Below, one piece after another: positions 1 through 5,858 of a stretch of DNA of 63,129 bases. The notes under the pieces were generated by a model that saw only the letters and a program-made list of their open reading frames with translations, ran no database searches and was not told the DNA's origin. A program made the position numbers and the translations under genes. The stretch comes from Methylorubrum aminovorans (GTDB lineage Bacteria; Pseudomonadota; Alphaproteobacteria; Rhizobiales; Beijerinckiaceae): positions 1-63,129 of the forward strand of contig NZ_BPRC01000024.1 in assembly GCF_022179725.1 (NCBI RefSeq). Direction: 5' to 3'. The stretch's first letter is position 1. Each line of letters begins with the position of its first letter.

Positions 1-93
1 CAGTTCCGCCGCGTCGCCACTCGCTACGAGAAGACCGCCCGCAACTACGCCGCCGTCGTCACGCTCGCCGCCATCGTCCTATGGCTCCGGTAA
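1..93 (+). pseudogene. IS5-family transposase, C-terminal end only
   Basis: The first 30 codons in frame 1 end in a TAA stop and read QFRRVATRYEKTARNY followed by a hydrophobic tail ending WLR. This matches the conserved C-terminus of IS5-group DDE transposases, where the R-x-x-T-R-Y-E-K-T-A-x-N-Y motif follows the catalytic glutamate. The rest of the gene is cut by the window start, so it cannot be said whether the full element is intact. It shows that an insertion sequence borders the neighbouring NusG-like fragment. Confidence 0.75.
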
Positions 94-153
94 CTGTCCA
101 CGCGACCTAGAGCCGTGCCCAGTCACGTATCGACGGCCAAGTCGGTATCGTAG

Positions 154-396
154 TCGGCGGCATCGAGGGAGTTGCGGCACTCATCTGCCGTGAAGCGAGC
201 AAAAGCCTGGGCGGAGATTGTTCAGCCTACGGGCATCCGCGTCGGGCACAGCGTGCTGGTCCGCGAAGGGCCGTTCGCAAGCTTTTCCGGTGTCGTAGAG
301 GCAAACCTGCCCAACGACCGGGTCAAGGTGGGTGTAAGCCTCTTCGAGCGCATGTCGCCCGTAGTCTTGGACATTGCGAAATCTGCGAGCATTTAG
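154..396 (+). pseudogene. NusG/RfaH-type KOW domain fragment
   Basis: The frame opens after a stop at 151-153 and has only a TTG (172) as a possible start. The readable part, with VREGPFASFSGVVE and a following VKVGVSLFERMSPVVLD, is the KOW domain of NusG-type transcription elongation factors, which contacts ribosomal S10 or Rho. The N-terminal NGN domain that binds RNA polymerase is missing. NusG proteins are about 175-190 aa, so only the last third remains. The adjacent IS5 end suggests the gene was cut by insertion or deletion. A free-standing KOW protein of 74 aa is possible but less likely. Confidence 0.55.
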
Positions 397-501
397 TACA
401 AGATAAAAGACGCCGCTTAACTCTCCCTAACGGGATCGATGTGGGGCTGCGACGGAGACGGGCAGAACCGCTTCTCCACTTTGAAGGCTGGTCCTTCTGA
501 C

Positions 502-520
502 CGTGCCCTCAGAGGGCACG
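502..520. repeat. 19-bp perfect palindrome
   Basis: Two 9-base arms (CGTGCCCTC and its complement) flank a single A. It sits in the 278-bp non-coding stretch between the NusG-like fragment and the RTX gene, which otherwise holds no supportable gene. It could be an operator or a small hairpin. Confidence 0.5.
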
Positions 521-584
521 ATTTGAAAATATAGGAGCGACAGACAGCCGGCGCGGCTGCTGATCCATAGCGCAAGGTAAGCGG

Positions 585-600
585 CGGGCCCGAAGGCCCG
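585..600 (-). terminator. Possible terminator hairpin downstream of RTX gene
   Basis: Read on the minus strand this is a 6-bp GC stem closed by a TTCG tetraloop, about 75 bases past the RTX stop codon. It lacks a clear U-tract, so it may stabilise the mRNA end rather than terminate transcription. Confidence 0.35.
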
Positions 601-674
601 TCGCCAACGATTCATTCACTGCGCACTGCATCGAAAGCGCAGTAGGCTTGGAACAAAGCCTGAACTCGGTGCGC

Positions 675-1748
675 CTAGCCTATCAAGAAGTCTTGGAAGG
701 TCAGGCTGGCCTTGTTGTCCAGCACCGCGAACACGACGGCGTTCGCGGCGGAACCCGATCCGTCCGCATCGTAGGACAGCTCACCTGAGGCCTTGTTGTA
801 AAGGACGCGATCGTCGGCATCGACGCCAGCGACGGACAGATCCTTGAAGGCCGTTTCAGTGAGGGGGCCCGAGTTCAGACCTGAGGCCTGCCCCTTGGCG
901 ATGTAGATCTTATCGCCGGTCGAGAAATCAGCGACACGATCGACGTTGCCATTGCCGAACTTGGTCGTGAACATGAAGACGTCTGCGCCTTCTCCACCGG
1001 TCAGGACGTCTGCTCCGAACCCGCCGTCGAGCAAGTCGGCGCCCGTGCCACCATCGATGGCATCGTTGCCATAGCCGCCGGTGAGGGTGTCGTTATCGGC
1101 GCCACCGAAAATTTTGTCATTTCCGAAGCCACCGCTGACGGTGTCTTTGCCCTCGTCGCCGTAAAGCGTCACGGCGGAGAGGTCATTGGTGTAGACGATC
1201 AGGTCGTCGCCCGTCCCGCCGTACACCTTGTCCGAACCATCGTTGTAGCTGCCGCGGATCGTGTCCGCACCGCCGCCACCGTAGATCAGGTCAGCTCCCT
1301 CGCCGCCGCGGATGTAGTCGTTGCCGTCCTTGGCACCTGCGACATCCGAGTCGCCGTAGATGATGTCGGCAGCCATGCCGCCTTGGATCGTGTCGTCGCC
1401 ATCATCACCGTAAAGCGCAACGCCATCGAGGCTGTTGAGGTAGTACAGGGTGTCGTTGCCGTCGCCGCCCCGCACATGATCAGCCCCGGTACGTAGCGGC
1501 TGCTGCCCACCGTTGGTGATCAGATCGTCGCCGTCGCCGCCGTTCAGATAATCGTCGCCGTAGCCGCCAAAGATGGTGTCATTGCCAGCTTCGCCATGAA
1601 TGAAATCGTTGACGGTGCTGCCGTAGATCACATCATTTCCGCCGGCTGCATGTACTATTATGGCCTTTTTCGAATAGGTATAATCAACGGTCGAGTCATT
1701 ATCGTCGCCTGCGATGTAGTAGAACTTGTCGTCTTCTTTGACGCTCAT
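675..1748 (-). CDS. RTX calcium-binding repeat protein
   Basis: The protein is 357 aa. From about residue 35 to 265 it is built of glycine-aspartate nonapeptides of the GGxGxDxUx type, for example GGFGNDKIFGG and GGTGADLLDGG, which fold into a calcium-binding beta-roll. Residues 270-357 (DRVADFSTGDKI, ending FQDFLIG) match the C-terminal secretion region of serralysin-type RTX proteins. These are exported by type I systems and fold outside the cell in calcium. There is no N-terminal signal peptide and no catalytic domain, so it may be a structural or adhesive protein or the remains of a larger exoenzyme. No type I ABC, MFP or TolC genes are nearby. The ATG is preceded by a G-rich ribosome site. 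Accessory location within the island edge. Confidence 0.85.
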   Translation of the reverse strand: MSVKEDDKFYYIAGDDNDSTVDYTYSKKAIIVHAAGGNDVIYGSTVNDFIHGEAGNDTIFGGYGDDYLNGGDGDDLITNGGQQPLRTGADHVRGGDGNDTLYYLNSLDGVALYGDDGDDTIQGGMAADIIYGDSDVAGAKDGNDYIRGGEGADLIYGGGGADTIRGSYNDGSDKVYGGTGDDLIVYTNDLSAVTLYGDEGKDTVSGGFGNDKIFGGADNDTLTGGYGNDAIDGGTGADLLDGGFGADVLTGGEGADVFMFTTKFGNGNVDRVADFSTGDKIYIAKGQASGLNSGPLTETAFKDLSVAGVDADDRVLYNKASGELSYDADGSGSAANAVVFAVLDNKASLTFQDFLIG

Positions 1749-2150
1749 AGCGAACCCCCATCACCGACCGTTTTAATTTGTGTGCGGCCGTGATGCCATG
1801 ATCTCATTTCTGATTTTGGCTGCATTGTGTCCCCTGAGCGCGTGAGATCGCAAACACTTTTGCGCTGTGTGGAATCTGCAATGCAATTGAGATTGCACGG
1901 GAGGATTCGCTGCAATCATCGAGCGTTGACTTGATCTCAGGGTGTCTTTGATTGCGATATAACAATCGGCGATCAATTTTATATCAATACTTGTAAGGCG
2001 CGCCAAGACGCAAAATAAACTGGAATAATACGAAGATGTGATGGCCGGCGTTATGGAATCGAGCTAGGCCGGGCTCCGTATTAATCATCGGTTTGCGCGA
2101 GAACCGAGGTGGCCGCCAAAGACTTGGCCGCTTCTCACGATTGGAAAGAT
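1749..2150. other. AT-rich non-coding region upstream of RTX gene
   Basis: About 400 bases with clearly lower GC than the rest of the window, rich in short A/T runs, between the RTX start and the small secreted genes. No convincing gene was found: the minus-strand frame of 77 codons here has neither a recognisable family nor the local codon bias. It likely holds the RTX promoter, but no specific box can be assigned. Confidence 0.45.
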
Positions 2151-2152
2151 GC

Positions 2153-2181
2153 GCCCCCCAGCGGATAGACCGCTGCGGGGC
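2153..2181 (-). terminator. Hairpin terminator after the 48-aa secreted peptide
   Basis: Minus-strand reading gives GCCCCG-CAGCGG, a 5-base loop, then CCGCTGGGGGGC, followed by a weak T-rich stretch. It lies about 18 bases past the stop codon of the small gene at 2199-2345. Confidence 0.5.
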
Positions 2182-2198
2182 CTTTCACATCGAGCCGA

Positions 2199-2345
2199 TC
2201 AGCGCCCGGAGCCGCCGCCGCCACCCGAACTCGTGTTGCCGCCACCGGAGTTACTTGGGTTTCCGCCGCGTCCGCCGGTGTCCTGCGCCATTGCGGAACC
2301 GGTTATAAGAGCAAGCGCCAGCGCCGCCGTGATGATCTTCGTCAT
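2199..2345 (-). CDS. Small glycine-rich exported peptide (48 aa)
   Basis: A short gene starting at the ATG at 2345, preceded by a strong GGAGG ribosome site 7-8 bases away. Residues 1-20 (MTKIITAALALALITGSAMA) form a standard signal peptide with an AMA cleavage site. The mature part is about 28 residues of Gly, Ser, Asn and Thr, including a run of five glycines, with no cysteines. It reads in the same direction as the larger Gly/Ser-rich exported gene just upstream, and both share the pattern signal peptide, AQ, then low-complexity G/S. The function is unknown; such peptides are often surface or matrix associated. Confidence 0.6.
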   Translation of the reverse strand: MTKIITAALALALITGSAMAQDTGGRGGNPSNSGGGNTSSGGGGGSGR

Positions 2346-2412
2346 GCGTTCCTCCATGCGCCACAGCCCTGCGAGGCGTGGCCTGTGTCGATTTCAGTTC
2401 AGTGCGGAGCGA

Positions 2413-2712
2413 TCAGCGACCACCGGCTGCGCCACCTGCACCGCTGGTGCCCGCGCCGCCGCTCGTCCCCATGCTTCCACCGGAAGTGCTGCCGGCAGCG
2501 CCTGGAGCCGCCGGGGCCATCCTGTTTCCAGTTGCGGTGCCGGTGGCTGAACCTGTCGAGCGCTCCATGGCCTTCTCGGAATTGCTCTTCACGCTGCCCG
2601 GGTTGTTCATGTTGCCTTCGGCGCTCCCGCCGCCGGCAGGCGTCTGGGCTACAGCGGCACCCGAGAGTGTAAGCGTCAGCGCGGCGGCAAGCGCCAATGT
2701 CTTCGATTGCAT
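2413..2712 (-). CDS. Gly/Ser/Ala-rich exported protein
   Basis: About 99 aa starting MQSKTLALAAALTLTLSG with a signal peptide that ends AVAQ. An alternative ATG four codons upstream (2724) is equally open; the inner ATG has a GGAAA at a good distance. The mature region is low complexity: an Asn/Ser/Glu-containing part, then repeated Gly-Ser-Ala-Thr ending in GGAAGGR. No known domain is visible. It is followed 67 bases later by a second, shorter Gly-rich exported gene in the same direction, so the two are probably cotranscribed. Low-complexity exported proteins like this are common in Methylobacterium and most are uncharacterised. Confidence 0.6.
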   Translation of the reverse strand: MQSKTLALAAALTLTLSGAAVAQTPAGGGSAEGNMNNPGSVKSNSEKAMERSTGSATGTATGNRMAPAAPGAAGSTSGGSMGTSGGAGTSGAGGAAGGR

Positions 2713-2868
2713 GGTCGTTTCCATCCCTGTTCGTCGTTGAGCAGGAGCAACGCAGGGCTGTCAGCTTCGTTCAGACCACTGACCGAAGCGCCCCACCAAG
2801 CATTCGGCGTGGACGCAGACGGCGTGGCTGGCCCTGCGCATCACCGTGAGGATTGGAATCACTGCCAA

Positions 2869-3072
2869 TCAGCGGAGGGTGGGAGACTCACCGGGCTTAA
2901 GCGGACGATCCTCACCCTCAGGACCGCCCGTCCAGACGTGAGAATTCAGCCGCTCCAAGTGCTCGAAGACGTGCTCCAATGCCCGCGTCACAGCCGTCTC
3001 GAAAGACCCGTCCTGCGTGCCTTGGGCGGGCTTCACAACGCTGAGGAGTTCGTGATGCTTATGGGTGTCGCT
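2869..3072 (-). pseudogene. Truncated hypothetical gene cut by the IS3 element
   Basis: An open frame on the minus strand ends at a TGA at 2869-2871 and runs without a start codon up to the left end of the IS3 remnant. Its translation has balanced composition (for example TAVTRALEHVFEHLERLN) and GC-rich third positions, so it looks coding. No family was recognised. The missing start and its end exactly at the IS suggest the 5' part was lost on insertion. Confidence 0.35.
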
Positions 3073-3657
3073 TGGCCTTGCCCCCTGGCCTGCCCTCGTT
3101 CTGAAGCTAGGGTCCGTCGTTGAGGAGACGGACGATGAAGAAGAGCCGGTTCAGCGAACAACAGATATCGGTATCCTGAAGGAGCAGCGGGCTGGGCTGC
3201 CGGTGGCTGAGATCTACCGCTGCCACGGCATCAGCGACGAGACGTTCTACACGTGGCGCTCGCGCTTCGGCGGCATGGAGGTCTCGGACGCTGGTCGCCT
3301 GAAATCGCTCGACGAGGAGAACCGCAAGCTCAAGAAGCTCCTGGCCGAGGCGATGCTCGACGTGGCGGCGCTGCGTGAGGCTTTGGGAAAAAAACTTCTG
3401 ACGCCCGGCGCACGGAGAACGGCCGTAAGCTGGGCCATCGAGGAGAAGGGCTATTCCCAGCGTCGCGCCTGCGGGCTGATCGAGTTGGCCCCGAAGACGT
3501 ACCGCTACGCCTCGACGCGGGGTGACGATGCGCCCGTGCGGGTACGCCTGCGCAGCCTGGCCGGCGAGCGCCGCTGGTTCGGCAGCCGGCGCCTGCTGAT
3601 CTCAGCTCGCGGCGGGAGGGCTTCACACTGAACCGCAAGAAGCTGTTCCACCTCTAG
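3073..3657 (+). mobile_element. Degenerate IS3-family element with broken transposase
   Basis: The transposase starts at the ATG at 3135 with MKKSRFSEQQI, the typical OrfA start of the IS3 group. One base is missing near 3164, putting the rest (GILKEQRAGLPVAEIYRCHG) in another frame. The HTH and leucine-zipper part of OrfA then runs into OrfB-type sequence through a 7-A slippery run (3388-3394), the usual site of programmed frameshifting. OrfB is damaged again near 3600 by small indels and ends at a stop around 3657, long before the DDE catalytic core. The left end probably begins at TGGCCTTGCCCC (3073). The element cannot move on its own. Confidence 0.8.
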
Positions 3658-3901
3658 GCTGCCAGCCGTTTGAAACGGTCTGCGAGCCGATCCACTTCCA
3701 CAGCAGTGAGCGCGCGATCCAGCGGCGCTCGCGAGCTACCGCTTCGCTCATTGTGTCGAGGGCTCTGACGAGGTGCTGCTGACCAACTGTGGCGACGAGA
3801 TGGGCTGGTACCCGCAGGCGGACGTACCAGCGACCACGGCGACATTGCAGATACTCGGCGCGGCGCACCGTTGGCTTCGCTCCCAAAAGCCACGGTGACA
3901 C
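3654..3901 (-). pseudogene. Tyrosine-recombinase integrase, N-terminal stub
   Basis: The frame starts at a GTG (3901) and contains YLQCRRGRWYVRLRVPAHLV, typical of the N-terminal DUF6538-like arm of alphaproteobacterial phage and island integrases. After about 65 residues the frame shifts, and a tail (ALTAVEVDRLADRFKRLA) continues in a neighbouring frame to a TAG at the IS3 junction. The core-binding and catalytic domains with the R-H-R-Y residues are absent. Its position directly after the 3' end of tRNA-Ser and its direction away from the tRNA match an integrative element. It was probably inactivated by the IS. Confidence 0.6.
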
Positions 3902-3966
3902 AGTGTCAACACGTGGGCTGAGATCGAGAGCTAAAATCGATTTGATTTCAGTGGTTTATAGGCATC

Positions 3967-4057
3967 TGGCGGAGGGAGCGGGATTCGAACCCGCGATACG
4001 GTTTCCCGTATACACACTTTCCAGGCGTGCGCCTTCAACCACTCGGCCACCCCTCCG
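3967..4057 (-). tRNA. tRNA-Ser(GGA)
   Basis: Minus-strand reading gives acceptor stem CGGAGGG pairing with CCCTCCG, an encoded CCA (3967-3969), D-arm GTGGCCGAGTGG, anticodon loop CTGGAAA with anticodon GGA, a long variable arm with the GTATACGGGAAACCGTAT hairpin, and T-arm GGGTTCGAATCCC. The long variable arm is diagnostic of class II tRNAs such as tRNA-Ser. It reads UCC and UCU codons. It borders the integrase stub and is the likely attachment site of the upstream island. Confidence 0.95.
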
Positions 4058-4181
4058 GAACCGGCCGGGGACCGACGCGCGCTCAGCGCGGGCGGTGGTC
4101 ACTTGCGGCAGGTGGCGGGTCTGTAGCCGGGGCGCCGACGTCTGGCAAGGCGGAGAATGCCACAGAATGCACGGCGTGTGC

Positions 4182-4206
4182 GCCGCCCGGTGCTGGACCG
4201 GGCGGC
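4182..4206 (-). terminator. Hairpin just past hemY stop
   Basis: A 9-bp perfect GC stem (GCCGCCCGG with its complement) with a 7-base loop begins 9 bases after the hemY stop codon. There is no clear T-run, so it may be a processing or stability element of the hem operon transcript. Confidence 0.4.
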
Positions 4207-4214
4207 AGGAGGCT

Positions 4215-5741
4215 TCAGGCGATGCGGCGGGGACGGTCCGCGGTCGTCTGGGGAGCCGGCGAGGGGCCGGCCGGGGCGTTGACCGGCGCGGGTGTCGACA
4301 GCGCCGACGGGGTGCCGGCACCGGTCTGGAGGAAGCCGGGCGTCGAGGGAGCCGGGCTGTCGCTGGTGACCGGGGGCGGGACGGGCGCCACCGGGATCTC
4401 GGCCGGAGCCGCCGGTTCAGCCGGGGCCGGCGCGTCATCCTCGTCGGGGCCGGCCAGGATCTCGGGCGGCGTCTTCCACACGAAGGCGTCGAGGCGGCCG
4501 GTGACCGGCGAGACGGGGGCCCAGCGCTCGGAGATGACGCCGTCGGCGACCCAGGCCGGGTCGCGCGGGGCGTGGGCGGCGCGGGCGAGCCACTCGCGGG
4601 AGCGTCCGCTCTCGGCGCCGTGCTCGGCGGCTTCGATCCGCGCCATCATCCGGCAGACGCGCGCCGTCGGCCTGTCGTCGGTCAGCGGCGCCAGCGCCTC
4701 GCGGGCGCGGGCGAAATCCTTAGCCTCGGTCGCGGCCTGAGCGATCACGAGGCGCGATTCCGGATCCCAGGACGAGAGTTTGGCGAGGGTCTCGGCGCGG
4801 GCCAGACGGTCGCGGGCGGAGTCACCCGTGCGCAGGTTGAGATAGACCTTGCCGAGTTCCGGATGCGGGGTCGCCTTCCAGGCTGCCTCGACGATCTTGG
4901 CGGCCTTGCGCAGGTCGTTGCGCCGAGCGAGCAGACGGCCGGCGATGACAGCCGCGGGCACGAGGTCGGGGGCCAGCTTGACCGCCTTCAGCGCCTGCTC
5001 GATCGCGGTGTCGGGCTCGCCGGCCTCGTGGCGCTGGGCGGCCGCGGTGAGCAGGACCGCCCGCTGACGGCGCGCGGCGTGCTTGTCCATCAGGCCGAGC
5101 GCGGCGCGGCGCTCCACGGTCTCCGTCGCGGCGGACCACTCGCCGTCGGCGCATTGCGCCTCCAGAACCGCCTCGTTCGCCCAGGTGACGCTCGGGGCGA
5201 GCCGGGCGGCCTCGGCGGCGTAGGCGCGGGCGGCACCCTCGTCCTCGCGACGGCGGGCTTCCACGAACAGGCCGCGCAGGCCGAGCACACGGGTCTCGGG
5301 ATCGTCCGCCATGCGCTTGAACGCCTGCTCGGCCGCGTCCCGGTCGCCGGAGATCTGCGCCGCCTGGGCCTTGAGTAGGAGTGTCAGAGGCTGGCTGCCG
5401 AGCAGCCGCTCGGCGTCGCCGGCATGGCGGCGGGCGGCGAGCGGGTCACCGGAGCCGACGGCGATCATGCCCCGCGAGAGCGAGGCGAGGCCCTTGTTGC
5501 GGCGACGCTCGCGGGTCGAGCGGCTGATGCTGGCGGGCAGGCCGATCACGCCGGTCACGATCGCCCAGATCAGGCCGATGACGATGGCCGCCACCAGCAC
5601 GCCGGTGAGCGCGATGGCGAGGCTCATACCGACCTCGTAGCCGTTCCAGACGACGGTCACGGTGCCTGGATGGTCGGCGATCCACACCGCGCCGTAGGCG
5701 GCGACGGCCAGGAGGGCCAGGAAGACGAGGGCGCGCCACAT
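4215..5741 (-). CDS. hemY: HemY-like TPR membrane protein
   Basis: A 508-aa protein with two N-terminal membrane segments (about residues 3-22 and 42-66), the HemY_N signature region with WNGYEVGMSL, a basic stretch (RSTRERRRNKG), then TPR-like helical repeats to about residue 400 and a Pro/Ala-rich tail. Family members are inner-membrane proteins encoded next to hemCD. This HemY is distinct from the protoporphyrinogen oxidase of the same name, and its exact role in late haem synthesis is unsettled. It follows mic60 by 117 bases in the same direction, forming the hemD-mic60-hemY operon usual in Alphaproteobacteria. Confidence 0.9.
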   Translation of the reverse strand: MWRALVFLALLAVAAYGAVWIADHPGTVTVVWNGYEVGMSLAIALTGVLVAAIVIGLIWAIVTGVIGLPASISRSTRERRRNKGLASLSRGMIAVGSGDPLAARRHAGDAERLLGSQPLTLLLKAQAAQISGDRDAAEQAFKRMADDPETRVLGLRGLFVEARRREDEGAARAYAAEAARLAPSVTWANEAVLEAQCADGEWSAATETVERRAALGLMDKHAARRQRAVLLTAAAQRHEAGEPDTAIEQALKAVKLAPDLVPAAVIAGRLLARRNDLRKAAKIVEAAWKATPHPELGKVYLNLRTGDSARDRLARAETLAKLSSWDPESRLVIAQAATEAKDFARAREALAPLTDDRPTARVCRMMARIEAAEHGAESGRSREWLARAAHAPRDPAWVADGVISERWAPVSPVTGRLDAFVWKTPPEILAGPDEDDAPAPAEPAAPAEIPVAPVPPPVTSDSPAPSTPGFLQTGAGTPSALSTPAPVNAPAGPSPAPQTTADRPRRIA

Positions 5742-5858
5742 GGGTCAGGGCCTCCTTGGGAGCACGGGGAGCGGGCGCACGCGGCCCGGGCAGAGTGGAA
5801 GGGGGGAACGCCGCGCAGGGCGCGGCTGGTTCATGGTCATCGAGAGTGGCCCCGACCG

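Larger units (their letters stand above)
1..3966. mobile_element. Degraded genomic-island edge abutting tRNA-Ser
   Basis: This stretch lies against the 3' end of tRNA-Ser(GGA), the classic target of tyrosine-recombinase islands. It contains an integrase N-terminal stub closest to the tRNA and reading away from it, a decayed IS3 element, an IS5 transposase tail, a truncated NusG-like gene and accessory secreted-protein genes. Several parts are broken, so the element is probably immobile. The far boundary lies outside the window and no second copy of the tRNA 3' end was seen here. The island call is an inference from gene content and position. Confidence 0.55.

Noticed and set aside
427..615. 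62-codon frame on the minus strand
   Set aside because: Spans the palindrome and hairpin and has no signal peptide, domain or ribosome site.
1773..2006. 77-codon frame on the minus strand upstream of the RTX gene
   Set aside because: Lies in AT-rich non-coding DNA, has no ribosome site or recognisable family, and overlaps the likely promoter.
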